In this document: positions 1 to 11,565 of the stretch, piece after piece | How positions within the stretch are numbered: the stretch's first letter is position 1 | How the letters are laid out: each line of letters starts with the position of its first letter | Assembly: GCA_029240245.1 (NCBI GenBank) | Contig: JARBTJ010000002.1 | Coordinates: 1-64,000, forward strand | Source of the DNA: Herbinix sp. | Lineage (GTDB): Bacteria > Bacillota > Clostridia > Lachnospirales > Lachnospiraceae | Direction: 5' to 3' | DNA length: 64,000 nt | Notes under the pieces: model-generated | What the model saw: only the letters and a program-made list of their open reading frames with translations | Database searches by the model: none | What the model was told of the DNA's origin: nothing | Translations under genes and position numbers: made by a program

Positions 1-99
1 AAAAGAGGCGTGTTCAAAAAAGAGGCGTGTTCAAAAAAGAGGCGTGTTCAAAAAAGAGGCGTGTTCAAAAAAGAGGCGTGTTCAAAAAAGAGGCGTGTT
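1..99. repeat. 17-bp tandem repeat, six visible copies
   Basis: Six copies of GAGGCGTGTTCAAAAAA start at 5, 22, 39, 56, 73 and 90, exactly 17 bp apart. The array touches the window edge, so its full length is unknown. On the minus strand each unit reads CACGCCTCTTTTTTGAA, which is the 3' arm plus T-run of the terminator at 90-127. The array therefore looks like repeated duplication of half a terminator downstream of the phosphoglucomutase gene. Confidence 0.95.
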
Positions 100-128
100 T
101 TTATCAAAAGCACGCCCCTTTTTTTTTA
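84..128. terminator. Bidirectional terminator hairpin
   Basis: GAGGCGTG (90-97) pairs with CACGCCCC (111-118), with one A-C mismatch, around a 13-nt loop. An A-run precedes it and a run of nine T follows. The hairpin can terminate transcription in both directions. On the minus strand it would end the phosphoglucomutase transcript. Confidence 0.75.
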
Positions 129-236
129 TTATTGAAAATGCTATACTTGAAAATGTGAGCTTACTCCCTCACCATGGATGATGATCAAAAGCCGTATTCC
201 TATATCAAACATGGCTCTTTATTTCTCATAGACTTC

Positions 237-1952
237 TTAGCCTACATTAAATATCTCATCCCTCATCAATTTCTGTAATTTTGCATCTGCATCTTCCATG
301 CTGCTTCCCTTAACACCAAAATATAATTTAATTTTTGGCTCGGTTCCGGATGGCCTGATTGCGCACCATGCATCATCATTTAAATCAAAGTACAAAACAT
401 CCGAATTTGGCAGACCGGTAGTAGTAACCGCTCCGGTAGAAAGATCTGTGATGGTATCTTTTTTATAATCCCTGATCTTTATGATCTGATAATCTCCTGC
501 TGTTTTCGGAGGATTCATGCGGTATCCTTCCATGATATCCTTAATCTTTTCCATACCTTCAATGCCTTTTAAGGTAACCGATACCAGATCCTCTTTGAAG
601 TATCCGTATTTCTCGTACATGCGGTTCATTTGCTCATATAAAGTGATATCCTGTGATTTATAATAAGCTGCAGCTTCACATAATGCCATAACTGCAACAA
701 CAGCGTCCTTATCCCTGGAGTGGGTTCCAACAAGACAGCCATAACTTTCCTCAAAACCAAATACATACTCATTGGAGCCCGTTTCTTCGAAAAGCTTAAT
801 TTGCTCACCAATATATTTAAATCCAGTAAGCACTTCAATTAATTTAGCATTATAATTTGCAGCAATTGAATCCGACATATTGCCTGTAACAATTGTCTTA
901 ATCAGGGCCGCATTATTTGCGAGGATGCCTCTCGCCTTTTTCTGCGAGAATTCGTATTCAGCAATTAATGCTCCGGTCATATTGCCGTTAAATAGTACGT
1001 ATTCACCCGCTTCATCCTTAACCATAATACCCAGACGGTCTGCATCCGGATCGGTCGCCAGGATAAGATCTGCCCCAACCTCCCGAGCCAACTTTATACC
1101 AATTTCAAATACTTTCGGATCTTCCGGATTCGGATAACCTACCGTTGAAAAATTGGCGTCCGGAAGCTCCTGTTCGGGAACAACATATACCTCTAAAAAG
1201 CCCAGCTCCTTTAAAATTCTTCTTACCGGTAGATTACCGGTTCCATGAAGAGGGGTATATACGATTTTTATATATTTACCATTCCCGCTGATCGGGTTAA
1301 CAACAAGCTTTTTCAGTTCTTCAATATATTTATCATCAATTTCCTTACCTATTATAGTAAGCAGTCCCTGACTTATAGCATCTTCCTTACTCATTATTTT
1401 AGCATCGGAGAAGTCAGTAATGGAATTGACTTCGTTAATGATTTCAACATCCTTCGGTGCTGTAATCTGAGCACCATCCTCCCAATACACCTTATAACCA
1501 TTATATTCAGGCGGGTTATGACTTGCAGTAATAACAATACCGGAGGTACACCCCAATTCCCTTACCGCGAAAGAAAGTATCGGAGTGGGTCTTAAGGATT
1601 CGAAAAGGTATGCATGGATACCATTTGCTGCTAGACACAGTGCAGAATCCAAAGCAAATTCCGGTGACATTCTTCTGGAGTCATATGCAATAGCTACCCC
1701 TTTTTGTTGCCCTCCCTGTTTAATAATATAATTAGCCAGCCCCTGTGTTGCTCTGCGGACGGTATATAGGTTCATTCTGTTAACACCGGCACCTAGAATT
1801 CCTCTTAAACCACCGGTACCAAATTCCAGATCTTTATAAAAACGTTCTTTAATTTCGCTGTCATTACTTTTTAATTGTGCTAGTTCAGCTCTGGTTACCT
1901 CATCAAAGTATGTGTTAGATAACCATTCTTCATATTTACGTAAATAATCCAT
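237..1952 (-). CDS. pgcA: Phosphoglucomutase / phospho-sugar mutase (alpha-D-phosphohexomutase family)
   Basis: This 571-residue protein has the size of the PgcA-type phosphoglucomutases that interconvert glucose-1-phosphate and glucose-6-phosphate in the cytoplasm, feeding UDP-glucose and cell-envelope synthesis. The phosphoserine loop TASHNPPEYNGYK is near residue 143, the metal-binding DPDADR near 303, and the sugar-binding GFEESYG near 398. A C-terminal RPSGTEPK phosphate-binding loop lies near residue 535. The ATG at 1952 is preceded by a GATGAGG-like Shine-Dalgarno sequence. It stands alone, ending before the terminator at 84-128. Phosphomannomutase activity cannot be excluded from sequence alone. 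Confidence 0.93.
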   Translation of the reverse strand: MDYLRKYEEWLSNTYFDEVTRAELAQLKSNDSEIKERFYKDLEFGTGGLRGILGAGVNRMNLYTVRRATQGLANYIIKQGGQQKGVAIAYDSRRMSPEFALDSALCLAANGIHAYLFESLRPTPILSFAVRELGCTSGIVITASHNPPEYNGYKVYWEDGAQITAPKDVEIINEVNSITDFSDAKIMSKEDAISQGLLTIIGKEIDDKYIEELKKLVVNPISGNGKYIKIVYTPLHGTGNLPVRRILKELGFLEVYVVPEQELPDANFSTVGYPNPEDPKVFEIGIKLAREVGADLILATDPDADRLGIMVKDEAGEYVLFNGNMTGALIAEYEFSQKKARGILANNAALIKTIVTGNMSDSIAANYNAKLIEVLTGFKYIGEQIKLFEETGSNEYVFGFEESYGCLVGTHSRDKDAVVAVMALCEAAAYYKSQDITLYEQMNRMYEKYGYFKEDLVSVTLKGIEGMEKIKDIMEGYRMNPPKTAGDYQIIKIRDYKKDTITDLSTGAVTTTGLPNSDVLYFDLNDDAWCAIRPSGTEPKIKLYFGVKGSSMEDADAKLQKLMRDEIFNVG

Positions 1953-2342
1953 GCCTAAAACCTCATCTTTCTTAACCTTTATTCATGACAAGATGAATTC
2001 ACTTTTGTAGCTTAAGCATTCTCTGTCTTTACTGTCAGAAATTCATCCCGTACCCCAAAACATACAGTAACATATTACAATGCTTTATTTTTAAATGCAA
2101 TCATTTTTTATAACAGAATGTCTGTTTTAATCCAGAGTATCTAGTTTCTATGATCTAATAACCATAGTGCTGCTTTTTACTTGTCTCTATTCTATCGCCG
2201 GACTTTGACAAAAAACAGAATACAGAAATACATTCAATTAACAAGTTATCTTTTGGTTGAGAATGATAAAAACAACTCTAATTCCAGTTAAGGAAAAAAA
2301 TTCAATGAATCCCACCCCAATATTTGATTAAGAGCCAAAAAT

Positions 2343-2382
2343 ACCGCATAAAAGGCGATTATTTACACGCCTTTTATGCGGT
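2343..2382 (-). terminator. Terminator after rpoC
   Basis: A perfect 15-bp stem (2343-2357 with 2368-2382, ACCGCATAAAAGGCG and its complement) has a 10-nt loop and is followed on the minus strand by TATTTTT. It lies 60 bp beyond the rpoC stop. The rest of the 1953-2441 gap shows no convincing ORF or RNA gene. It holds a plus-strand TTGACA-17-ATACAT match near 2206 that would drive nothing recognisable. Confidence 0.8.
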
Positions 2383-2441
2383 GCTATATTATGCATTAAA
2401 ATTTCTTTGACTACTCGTAACTGTCTATAAAATACAATATT

Positions 2442-5400
2442 CTATAATCCGTCACTGTAATCGTCTTCTACAATACCCTTTAAGTTAAATTCGGTTTCTG
2501 TCCAATCACCGTCATTATGGGAGTTCTCTCCATAATTTACATGGGCATCATCGACTCCGGGGATAGCATCTTCTCTCTGTAGATAATCGTTGTCTGACTC
2601 ATATTTATCTTCGTCATAAACGATTTCAGGGATACCGTCTTCCACTTCGAATCCATCCTCGTTGTTTGCATCTTCATCAAAATCTGCTACATAACCATCA
2701 TCAAATTCATCTGAGTATCCAAAGGTATCAAACTGCCCGGGATAATCACCATCATCCTCAAAGTCTTCAGAAAGCATAAATTCTTCCTGTGTATCAGTAT
2801 CAAGCTTAACGGAGCGGTATCTCTTCATACCTGTTCCTGCCGGAATTAACTTACCGATAATAACATTTTCCTTAAGACCGATTAACGGGTCAATCTTACC
2901 CTTGATCGCAGCTTCCGTTAACACCTTTGTGGTTTCCTGGAAGGATGCAGCGGATAAGAAGGAGTTCGTTGCAAGGGAAGCCTTGGTGATACCAAGCATT
3001 ACCTGCTTACCATCTGCAGCTTCTAAGCCCTCGCCTACTAATCTATCGTTTTCGTCATTATACTCTAATATATCAATTAAGGTACCCGGAAGGAAGGTAG
3101 AATCTCCATTGTTTTCAATGCGAACCTTCTTCAACATCTGGCGCACAATCACTTCGATATGTTTATCGTTGATTTCAACACCTTGCAGTCGGTATACTCT
3201 TTGAACCTCCTGGATCATGTAATCCTGTACAGCACGAACACCCTTAATCTTAAGAATATCGTGAGGATTAACACTACCTTCGGTAAGCTCATCACCTGCT
3301 TCTAAGACATCGCCATCCATAACTTTAATTCTGGAACCATACGGAATTAAATATGCCTTTGATTCCATGGTTTCATTATTCGTTATAATAACTTCACGCT
3401 TTTTCTTTGTATCTTTTATTGTAACTACACCGCCGAATTCTGCAATAATAGCAAGACCCTTGGGCTTTCTAGCCTCGAAAAGTTCTTCAACACGAGGAAG
3501 ACCTTGTGTGATATCGTCACCCGCAACACCACCGGTATGGAAGGTACGCATGGTAAGCTGTGTACCAGGCTCACCGATAGACTGTGCTGCAATAATACCA
3601 ACTGCCTCGCCCACCTGTACTGCCTCGCCGGTCGCCATGTTAGCACCGTAGCATTTTGCACAGACACCAATGTGGGATTTACAGGATAATACATTACGGA
3701 TTTTAACTTTATCATCACCGGTTTCCTGCAGTCTTTTCATTATTCTGGCTGCACGCTTTGGTGTAATCATATGATTTGCTTTTACAATCATATTACCCTC
3801 TGCGTCGATTATAGTTTCGCAGGAATATCTTCCTGTGATTCTTTCTTCTAAGCTCTCGATAACTTCCTTGCCATCTGTGAATGCTTTAATCCACATGCCT
3901 GGAATTTCACCGGAATGCTCGCAGCAATCTACTTCACGGATAATCAAATCCTGTGATACGTCAACAAGACGACGGGTCAAATAACCGGAGTCCGCAGTAC
4001 GAAGCGCTGTATCGGACAGACCCTTTCTGGCACCATGTGCAGAAATGAAGTATTCCAATACGTCAAGTCCTTCACGAAGGTTGGACTTAATCGGTAATTC
4101 AATGGTACGACCGGAGGTATCTGCCATCAAGCCACGCATACCGGCAAGCTGTTTGATCTGCTTATCGGAACCACGGGCACCAGAGTCGGACATCATCTTG
4201 ATATTATTAAATTTATCGAGACCGTTAAGAAGTGTATCGGTCAAAATTCTATCCGCTACCTTCCAGGTTTCAATAACAGTATTGTATCTTTCATCCTCGG
4301 TCATTCTACCACGTCTGTATTCTTTGGAGATCTCTTCTACCGTTGCTTCTGCATCCGCAATAATCTGTTTCTTTTCTTCCGGTACCTTCATATCGGAAAT
4401 GGATACGGTCATAGCAGCTCTGGTTGAGTATTTGTAACCCATACTCTTGATATGATCCAAAATTTCAGCAGTCTGAGTAGAGCCGTGAATATTAATGCAT
4501 TTTTCCAAAATTTGTTTTAACTGCTTCTTAGCAACTAAGAAGTCAATTTCCAACTTTAAGAAATTCTCTTCCTTGCTTCTGTCAACAAAGCCCAAATCCT
4601 GCGGAATAATTTCATTAAGAATGAAACGTCCAAGCGTGGATTCGATCATGCGATATACTTTAACACCTTCTTCATTCATTGCATATCTCTTGACCTTAAT
4701 ATTCTCATGAAGGGTGATAACATCATTTTCATAAGCAAGAATGGCCTCATTGATACTCTTGAAGGTACGAATAATACCGGTATCATTATCCTTACCAATG
4801 GTCAAATAATAGATACCAAGCACCATATCCTGGGAAGGAACGGTTACAGGAGCACCATCAGAAGGTTTTAATAAGTTATTCGGTGAAAGTAGTAAGAAAC
4901 GGCATTCTGCCTGAGCTTCTACGGACAGAGGCAAATGCACCGCCATCTGGTCACCATCGAAGTCCGCATTGTAAGCGGTACATACAAGCGGATGAAGCTT
5001 AATCGCCTTACCTTCTACCAGAACCGGTTCGAAGGCCTGGATACCAAGTCTATGAAGGGTTGGGGCACGGTTCAGCATTACCGGATGTTCCTTAATAACC
5101 TCCTCGAGTACGTCCCATACCTCAGATTGAAGTCTTTCTACCATTTTCTTTGCTGATTTGATATTATGTGCGGTTCCTCTTGCTACCAGCTCCTTCATAA
5201 CGAAAGGCTTAAATAACTCGATTGCCATTTCCTTCGGCAGACCACACTGATATAACTTAAGTTCGGGACCAACAACGATAACAGAACGTCCGGAGTAGTC
5301 AACACGTTTACCAAGAAGGTTCTGACGGAAACGACCCTGTTTACCTTTTAACATATCCGATAAGGATTTTAATGCACGGTTACCGGGACCGGTTACCGGT

Positions 5401-6329
5401 CTGCCTCTTCTACCGTTATCAATCAAAGCATCTACTGCTTCCTGTAACATTCTCTTTTCATTACGAACGATAATATCAGGAGCACCCAGCTCTAAAAGTC
5501 TCTTTAAACGATTGTTACGGTTAATAATTCTACGATACAAATCATTCATATCGGAGGTAGCAAAACGACCTCCGTCTAATTGTACCATCGGACGTAAGTC
5601 CGGAGGAATAACAGGAATAACCGAAAGAATCATCCAATCGGGCTTGTTCTGAGATTCACGGAAGGCTTCCACTACCTCGAGACGCTTAATAATTCTTGCT
5701 CTCTTTTGTCCGGTGGAATCCTTGAGTCCTCTCTTTAATTCCTTTGACTCCTTTTCAAGATCAATTGCCTGTAAAAGTTCTTGAATAGCTTCTGCACCCA
5801 TTCCGAGGCGGAAGCTGTTATAACCATATTTTTCAATTGCTTCTTGCTTTTCTTTTTCATTCAGTACCTGTTTATATTGAAGGTCCGTGGTACCTCTTTC
5901 CAGTACTATATAAGAAGCAAAGTATAATACTTTTTCTAATGTACGGGGTGATAAATCCAAAATCAGACCCATACGGCTTGGTATACCTTTAAAATACCAG
6001 ATGTGGGATACTGGTGCAGCAAGCTCAATATGCCCCATTCTCTCACGGCGTACACTTGCTTTCGTTACTTCAACACCACAACGATCACAAACAACACCCT
6101 TATATCTGATTTTTTTATATTTACCGCAGTGACACTCCCAATCCTTACTTGGTCCAAAGATTCTTTCACAGAACAAACCATCCTTCTCGGGTTTCAGTGT
6201 CCTGTAATTAATCGTCTCCGGTTTTCTTACTTCTCCTTTGGACCATTCTCTGATCTTTTCAGGTGAAGCTAAACCTATTTTGATTGCGTCGTATGTTATT
6301 TCGTGAACGCTGTTCATCATTTCAGGCAT
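2442..6329 (-). CDS. rpoC: RNA polymerase subunit beta'
   Basis: This is the largest catalytic subunit of RNA polymerase. The N-terminal zinc ribbon [20 protein letters not shown] starts near residue 66. The catalytic [15 protein letters not shown] loop is near residue 455 and the C-terminal zinc site near 880-900. At 1295 residues it is longer than usual. The last ~110 residues form a strongly acidic, low-complexity tail rich in D and E that is not part of the conserved fold. The ATG at 6329 follows GGGAGACATTAGG. It is transcribed with rpoB across a 255-bp spacer. Confidence 0.98.
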   Translation of the reverse strand: MPEMMNSVHEITYDAIKIGLASPEKIREWSKGEVRKPETINYRTLKPEKDGLFCERIFGPSKDWECHCGKYKKIRYKGVVCDRCGVEVTKASVRRERMGHIELAAPVSHIWYFKGIPSRMGLILDLSPRTLEKVLYFASYIVLERGTTDLQYKQVLNEKEKQEAIEKYGYNSFRLGMGAEAIQELLQAIDLEKESKELKRGLKDSTGQKRARIIKRLEVVEAFRESQNKPDWMILSVIPVIPPDLRPMVQLDGGRFATSDMNDLYRRIINRNNRLKRLLELGAPDIIVRNEKRMLQEAVDALIDNGRRGRPVTGPGNRALKSLSDMLKGKQGRFRQNLLGKRVDYSGRSVIVVGPELKLYQCGLPKEMAIELFKPFVMKELVARGTAHNIKSAKKMVERLQSEVWDVLEEVIKEHPVMLNRAPTLHRLGIQAFEPVLVEGKAIKLHPLVCTAYNADFDGDQMAVHLPLSVEAQAECRFLLLSPNNLLKPSDGAPVTVPSQDMVLGIYYLTIGKDNDTGIIRTFKSINEAILAYENDVITLHENIKVKRYAMNEEGVKVYRMIESTLGRFILNEIIPQDLGFVDRSKEENFLKLEIDFLVAKKQLKQILEKCINIHGSTQTAEILDHIKSMGYKYSTRAAMTVSISDMKVPEEKKQIIADAEATVEEISKEYRRGRMTEDERYNTVIETWKVADRILTDTLLNGLDKFNNIKMMSDSGARGSDKQIKQLAGMRGLMADTSGRTIELPIKSNLREGLDVLEYFISAHGARKGLSDTALRTADSGYLTRRLVDVSQDLIIREVDCCEHSGEIPGMWIKAFTDGKEVIESLEERITGRYSCETIIDAEGNMIVKANHMITPKRAARIMKRLQETGDDKVKIRNVLSCKSHIGVCAKCYGANMATGEAVQVGEAVGIIAAQSIGEPGTQLTMRTFHTGGVAGDDITQGLPRVEELFEARKPKGLAIIAEFGGVVTIKDTKKKREVIITNNETMESKAYLIPYGSRIKVMDGDVLEAGDELTEGSVNPHDILKIKGVRAVQDYMIQEVQRVYRLQGVEINDKHIEVIVRQMLKKVRIENNGDSTFLPGTLIDILEYNDENDRLVGEGLEAADGKQVMLGITKASLATNSFLSAASFQETTKVLTEAAIKGKIDPLIGLKENVIIGKLIPAGTGMKRYRSVKLDTDTQEEFMLSEDFEDDGDYPGQFDTFGYSDEFDDGYVADFDEDANNEDGFEVEDGIPEIVYDEDKYESDNDYLQREDAIPGVDDAHVNYGENSHNDGDWTETEFNLKGIVEDDYSDGL

Positions 6330-6394
6330 CCTAATGTCTCCCTTCGTTAATACTCGATTTCAGAAATTTAACTTTTTTCCTGCTATACATGATT

Positions 6395-6475
6395 ACAGGA
6401 GAACAACCAGTTCCTGCAAACCGTCTTCAGCCTTGCCTGTTATGACGGCTGCAGAACCTGGTTTTGTTCCTGCAT
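6395..6475. other. Imperfect hairpin in the rpoB-rpoC spacer
   Basis: The 255-bp spacer holds a long imperfect inverted repeat. AACAACCAGTTCCTGCA (about 6403-6419) faces TGCAGAACCTGGTTTTGTT (about 6450-6468), with a shorter internal stem. There is no clear T-run, so a processing or pausing hairpin fits better than a terminator. That is inference only. Confidence 0.4.
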
Positions 6476-6584
6476 TTTTACTATCAGAAATGAATTCGAA
6501 ACCCTGTAATTACCTACTTGGTAAAAGGCTGATCGCAAGCATTATATTACTACTGCGAAGGCTTTTCTCAAACCACAGATAGGA

Positions 6585-9500
6585 TTAGAAATCTTCTGCA
6601 GGTTCCTCTTCTTCTTCATATTCGTAAATCTCTTCATCCAGTATTTCTTCCGATTCCTCTTCTTCATATACATCAAAAATGTCATTTTCGAGATCTTCAA
6701 CATTTGTTTGAGTGAAGCCGACATCCTCATAACCTTCATCATACCTGAAATTATTATCGCCTTCAATTAACGGTGTTAAATCCGAATCGCCGAAATCTAT
6801 GCTTTCTGTCATTTTCACTTCGTTACCGTTTTCATCAAGAACCGTGACATCAAGTGCAAGTGACTGAAGCTCTTTCAACAATACCTTAAAGGATTCCGGA
6901 ATACCGGGCTCTGATATATTCTCACCCTTAATAATCGCTTCGTAAGTCTTAACACGACCGGTTACATCATCGGATTTTACAGTTAAGATTTCCTGTAGAA
7001 TGTAAGCCGCACCATAAGCTTCAAGTGCCCAAACCTCCATCTCACCAAATCTCTGTCCACCGAATTGTGCTTTACCGCCGAGAGGCTGCTGTGTTACTAA
7101 GGAGTAAGGGCCTGTAGAACGGGCATGAATCTTATCATCAACCAAATGGTGGAGTTTAAGGTAATGCATGAAACCTACCGTAACCGAACCATCAAAGTAT
7201 TCACCGCTTCTACCATCACGAAGCCTAACCTTACCATCACGATTAATCGGAACACCCTTCCAATCTTCTCTGTTTTCCGGATGTTTCTTTAGGTAATCCA
7301 TAAAGTCTGCATCCAGTATATCTTTATATTTAACCTCGAATTCTTCCCAAGTGGTATTTGCATAATCATTGGCAATTTCAAGGGTATCCATAATATCAAA
7401 CTCATTTGCACCATCAAATACCGGTGTAGCAATATCAACACCAAGTACTTTTGCTGCTAAAGACAAGTGAATTTCAAGTACCTGTCCGATGTTCATACGT
7501 GAAGGAACGCCGAGAGGGTTGAGCACAATATCAAGTGCACGGCCGTTTGGTAAGAATGGCATATCTTCCACCGGTAATACGCGGGAAACAACACCCTTAT
7601 TACCATGACGTCCAGCCATCTTATCACCCACCTGGATCTTTCTTTTCTGAGCAATATAGACACGAACGGTCTGGTTAACACCTGGCGATAATTCGTCACC
7701 ATTTTCTCTGGTAAACACTTTAGCATCTACGATAATACCATATTCACCATGAGGAACACGAAGAGAGGTATCTCTAACTTCTCTTGCCTTCTCACCGAAG
7801 ATTGCGCGAAGCAGTCTCTCTTCTGCAGTCAACTCGGTTTCTCCCTTAGGGGTAACCTTACCAACCAGAATATCTCCTGCACGAACCTCAGCACCGATAC
7901 GAATAATTCCTCTTTCATCCAGATCTTTCAATGCGTCATCACCGACACCGGGAACATCTCTTGTAATTTCTTCAGGTCCCAGCTTGGTATCTCTTGATTC
8001 CGCTTCATATTCTTCAATATGAACTGAGGTATAAACATCCTCTTGTACCAGACGTTCACTGAGAAGTACCGCATCTTCATAGTTATAACCTTCCCAGGTC
8101 ATAAACCCGATCAACGGATTCTTTCCTAATGCCAATTCTCCCTTTGCTGTAGAAGGACCATCTGCTATTACCTGTCCTGCCGCAATCTTATCGCCTTTGT
8201 TGACGATTGGTCTCTGATTAATACAAGTCCCCTGGTTACTCTTAGAGAATTTTATCAAACGATACGAGGATTTTGTATTATCATCATTCTTAATAACGAC
8301 TTCTTTTGCTGTTATCCGTTCAACCACACCAGATTTTTTCGCAACGACACAAACACCGGAGTCGATTGCTGCCTTTGCTTCAATACCGGTACCTACAACT
8401 GGTGCTTCCGTTAACAACAGAGGAACCGCCTGACGCTGCATGTTTGCACCCATGAGGGCACGATTCGCATCATCATTTTCAAGGAAAGGAATTAAAGCTG
8501 TAGCAACAGAGAATACCATCTTCGGAGAAACGTCCATTAAATCGATTTTATGTTTCTCATACTCGGAGGTTTCTTCCTTATAACGACCGGCAATACTGTT
8601 TCCTACAAAGTATCCCTTTTCATCAATTTCCTCATTCGCCTGAGCAACCACATATTTATCTTCCTCGTCTGCGGTCATATAAACGACTTCATCTGTTACA
8701 CGAGGATTTATCGGGTCAATCTTATCTACCTTACGGTAAGGAGCTTCGATAAAACCATATTCATTAATTCTGGCATAAGTAGCAAGAGAGTTGATCAGAC
8801 CGATGTTAGGACCTTCCGGGGTCTCTACCGGACACATTCTTCCGTAATGGGAATAGTGTACATCTCGAACCTCGAAACCTGCTCTATCACGGGACAAACC
8901 ACCAGGTCCCAAAGCGGAAAGACGTCTCTTATGAGTTAACTCACCTAACGGATTATGCTGGTCCATAAACTGTGACAGCTGGGAACTACCGAAGAATTCT
9001 TTCACCGCTGCTGTTACTGGCTTAATATTGATTAATGACTGAGGACTGATACCTTCCAAATCCTGAGTCGTCATTCTTTCTCTTACAACACGTTCCATTC
9101 TGGATAAACCAATACGGTATTGGTTCTGCAAAAGTTCACCTACCGCTCTGATTCTTCTATTACCTAAATGGTCGATGTCGTCTGAATTACCGATTCCATA
9201 TTCCAAATGAATATTATAATTAATCGAAGCAATAATATCTTCCTTTGTAATATGTTTCGGGATTAATTCATTAATACTCTTCTTTATCGCTTCCATAATC
9301 TCTTCGCTTGAATTATTATCCTCAAGGATCTTTTTGAGAACCGGATAATAAACTTCTTCGGTTATGCCAAGAGCTTTTTTATTAACATCCACATAATAGC
9401 CAAGATCAACCATCATATTGGACAATACTTTAACATTGCGTTCCTCCGCTTGTACCATAACAAACGGTACAGCAGCATTTTGAATTTGTCTTGCCAAGGC

Positions 9501-10478
9501 ATCGGTAACCAAAGTTCCTGCTGATGCAATGATTTCACCTGTAGATTTATCAACTACATCGTCAGAGAGTATAAAACCAACAATTCGGTTTCTAAAAGCC
9601 AGCTTCTTATTAAACTTATATCTACCAACTTTTGCAAGGTCGTATCTTCTTGCATCAAAGAACATACTGTTTAATAAAGATTCTGCATTCTCAACCGCTA
9701 ACGGCTCGCCTGGACGTAGCTTTTTATACAGCTCAAGTAAACCGTCCTGGTAACTACCGGTCGGGTCCTTAGCAGTACTCGGGTCCTTTGCTAAGCTTGC
9801 AAGAATTTTCGGTTCCTCACCAAATAATTGTTTGATTTCTTCGTTAGTACCATATCCTAATGCTCTGACAAAGGTCGTAATCGGTACTTTTCTGTTTCGA
9901 TCAACACGTACGTAAAAAACATCATTGGAATCCGTTTCATATTCCAACCATGCACCTCTATTCGGAATAACGGTAGAGGAAAATAATCTCTTACCGATTT
10001 TATCATGATCTATTGCAAAATATATACCGGGGGAACGTACTAACTGGCTAACAATGACTCTCTCTGCACCATTAATTACAAAGGTACCAGTTTCCGTCAT
10101 TAAAGGTAAATCACCCATGAAAATATCATGCTCATTAATCTCGTTATTTTCCTTGTTATGAAGTCTGACCTTAACTTTCAGCGGAGCTGCATAGGTTGCA
10201 TCTCTTTCTTTACACTCTTCGATTGTATATTTGATGTCATCTTCACACAGTGCAAAATCTACGAATTCCAAACTTAAATGTCCGCTATAATCCGCAATTG
10301 GAGAAATGTCATCAAACACTTCTTTCAGCCCTTCATCCAGAAACCATTGATAGGAATCTTTCTGAACTTCAATGAGATTCGGCATCTCCAGGACTTCTTT
10401 CTGTTTGGAGTAGCTCATTCTAATGTTATTACCAACCTGAACTGGCTGCATTCTGTTTTTATCCATTGACGTTTTCAC
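6585..10478 (-). CDS. rpoB: RNA polymerase subunit beta
   Basis: This is the second catalytic subunit of RNA polymerase. It shows the rifampicin-region motif [17 protein letters not shown] near residue 495, [12 protein letters not shown] near 555, and the C-terminal [21 protein letters not shown] near 1155. Like RpoC it ends in a long acidic tail, here [21 protein letters not shown], in place of the usual short C terminus. The ATG at 10478 has AGGGGTG upstream. It is driven by the promoter at 10589-10617 and possibly by readthrough of the rplL terminator. Confidence 0.98.
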   Translation of the reverse strand: MKTSMDKNRMQPVQVGNNIRMSYSKQKEVLEMPNLIEVQKDSYQWFLDEGLKEVFDDISPIADYSGHLSLEFVDFALCEDDIKYTIEECKERDATYAAPLKVKVRLHNKENNEINEHDIFMGDLPLMTETGTFVINGAERVIVSQLVRSPGIYFAIDHDKIGKRLFSSTVIPNRGAWLEYETDSNDVFYVRVDRNRKVPITTFVRALGYGTNEEIKQLFGEEPKILASLAKDPSTAKDPTGSYQDGLLELYKKLRPGEPLAVENAESLLNSMFFDARRYDLAKVGRYKFNKKLAFRNRIVGFILSDDVVDKSTGEIIASAGTLVTDALARQIQNAAVPFVMVQAEERNVKVLSNMMVDLGYYVDVNKKALGITEEVYYPVLKKILEDNNSSEEIMEAIKKSINELIPKHITKEDIIASINYNIHLEYGIGNSDDIDHLGNRRIRAVGELLQNQYRIGLSRMERVVRERMTTQDLEGISPQSLINIKPVTAAVKEFFGSSQLSQFMDQHNPLGELTHKRRLSALGPGGLSRDRAGFEVRDVHYSHYGRMCPVETPEGPNIGLINSLATYARINEYGFIEAPYRKVDKIDPINPRVTDEVVYMTADEEDKYVVAQANEEIDEKGYFVGNSIAGRYKEETSEYEKHKIDLMDVSPKMVFSVATALIPFLENDDANRALMGANMQRQAVPLLLTEAPVVGTGIEAKAAIDSGVCVVAKKSGVVERITAKEVVIKNDDNTKSSYRLIKFSKSNQGTCINQRPIVNKGDKIAAGQVIADGPSTAKGELALGKNPLIGFMTWEGYNYEDAVLLSERLVQEDVYTSVHIEEYEAESRDTKLGPEEITRDVPGVGDDALKDLDERGIIRIGAEVRAGDILVGKVTPKGETELTAEERLLRAIFGEKAREVRDTSLRVPHGEYGIIVDAKVFTRENGDELSPGVNQTVRVYIAQKRKIQVGDKMAGRHGNKGVVSRVLPVEDMPFLPNGRALDIVLNPLGVPSRMNIGQVLEIHLSLAAKVLGVDIATPVFDGANEFDIMDTLEIANDYANTTWEEFEVKYKDILDADFMDYLKKHPENREDWKGVPINRDGKVRLRDGRSGEYFDGSVTVGFMHYLKLHHLVDDKIHARSTGPYSLVTQQPLGGKAQFGGQRFGEMEVWALEAYGAAYILQEILTVKSDDVTGRVKTYEAIIKGENISEPGIPESFKVLLKELQSLALDVTVLDENGNEVKMTESIDFGDSDLTPLIEGDNNFRYDEGYEDVGFTQTNVEDLENDIFDVYEEEESEEILDEEIYEYEEEEEPAEDF

Positions 10479-10588
10479 CCCTTGAATTTAATAAGTATCA
10501 TTCTTGAATAAAAAACACTTTCCATTTTGATGTTTATATGTTATAATATAAATAATTAGGCATATAAAACCACAATAGTGCATCTTTC

Positions 10589-10617
10589 ATACTACCACAG
10601 TTATTTTCTACTGTCAA
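10589..10617 (-). promoter_or_regulatory. rpoBC promoter
   Basis: On the minus strand TTGACA (10612-10617), a 17-bp spacer and TAGTAT (10589-10594) lie about 110 bp upstream of rpoB. This is a near-consensus vegetative promoter, so rpoBC can be transcribed independently of rplJL. Confidence 0.8.
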
Positions 10618-10674
10618 CTTAAATTTGTTAAATTTTTTATTTATTTACACACTTTTAATACAATTAATACAACC

Positions 10675-10698
10675 CCCGCAGAAAATGCGGGTTTTTTT
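10675..10698 (+). terminator. Orphan plus-strand terminator
   Basis: CCCGCA (10675-10680) pairs with TGCGGG (10686-10691) and is followed by seven T on the plus strand. No plus-strand gene precedes it. It may stop antisense transcription into the rpoB leader region, which is inference. Confidence 0.6.
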
Positions 10699-10841
10699 AT
10701 TGCCAATTATTAAACATTATTGTCGTGAGAATTGGTCAATATTCATCCGTTTGTTGAACACTTTACACAAAATAGTATATTAACCAGCAAATCACTGACT
10801 TTCATTATACCTATGATTCACCCGTATACCCCGGTCAAAAA

Positions 10842-10908
10842 ATACCGGCAGGTTTTATATTTATTCTTAAGTTCAGTCACTTAGAATAAAAACTTTTCCT
10901 GCCGGTAT
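10842..10908 (-). terminator. Terminator/attenuator between rplL and rpoB
   Basis: ATACCGGCAGG (10842-10852) and CCTGCCGGTAT (10898-10908) form an 11-bp stem. It is extended by TTATTCTTAAG/CTTAGAATAA and followed on the minus strand by TTTTTTG. It follows the rplL stop and would end or attenuate rplJL transcription before the rpoB promoter. Confidence 0.8.
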
Positions 10909-10937
10909 CATTATTTACTAATTTTCCAAGGTTTTAA

Positions 10938-11300
10938 TTACTTTAAAGTAACCTTAGCGCCTTCTGCTTCAAGTTTAGCTTTAATATCATCAGCTTCTGC
11001 CTTGTTTGCGCCTTCTTTAACCATCTTAGGAGCTGCGTCTACAAGATCCTTAGCTTCCTTTAAGCCTAAGCCAGTAGCTTCACGAACAACCTTGATAACC
11101 TTAACCTTGTTAGGACCAACTTCAGTTAACTCAACGTTAAATTCTGTCTTCTCTTCTTCCTCAACTACAGGACCTGCTGCTGCAACTACAACGCCTGCTG
11201 CTGCAGATACGCCAAATTCTTCTTCACAAGCTTTTACTAAATCATTTAATTCTAATACTGTAAGGCCCTTAATTGCCTCGATAAATTCTTGAGTTGTCAT
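10938..11300 (-). CDS. rplL: Ribosomal protein bL12 (L7/L12)
   Basis: This is a 120-residue stalk protein with the N-terminal dimerisation segment [14 protein letters not shown], an alanine-rich hinge, and a C-terminal domain containing [12 protein letters not shown]. The start is taken at 11300 because GGAGG (11309-11313) lies 8 bases upstream. An ATG at 11315 overlaps that Shine-Dalgarno sequence and is not used. It is cotranscribed with rplJ. Confidence 0.97.
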   Translation of the reverse strand: MTTQEFIEAIKGLTVLELNDLVKACEEEFGVSAAAGVVVAAAGPVVEEEEKTEFNVELTEVGPNKVKVIKVVREATGLGLKEAKDLVDAAPKMVKEGANKAEADDIKAKLEAEGAKVTLK

Positions 11301-11440
11301 TTTATTTACCTCCATATAATTTAAAAGTTAATAATGAATTGTGAATATTTATTACGGGTATTCGTTCCCGACTAATTCACTGGATATTACATTGTTTTTC
11401 ATGCCTTTGTATACAAATCCACAGTGATGACTTATGCGCA

Positions 11441-11565
11441 TGCGGTCTTTTCTGCGATCTGTGAACAAACCGATTGTAACAACTGATAATTATGCTGTCT
11501 TTTCCGCGATCTGTGAACAGATCGTTCGCACAACTGATAATTATGCGGTCTTTTCTGCGATCTGT
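11441..11565. repeat. Tandem copies of the rplJ 3' end
   Basis: Three units with a 51-52 bp period begin at 11441, 11493 and 11544. The third is the real end of rplJ. Each copy on the minus strand still encodes QIAEKTA before a stop codon or nearly so. The spacer before rplL therefore contains two non-translated duplicates of the rplJ tail plus about 30 bp of its downstream sequence, with scattered substitutions. Confidence 0.85.

Noticed and set aside
2206-2235. Plus-strand TTGACA-17-ATACAT promoter match between pgcA and rpoC
   Set aside because: Both flanking genes are on the minus strand and no plus-strand product follows, so it is likely chance in AT-rich DNA.
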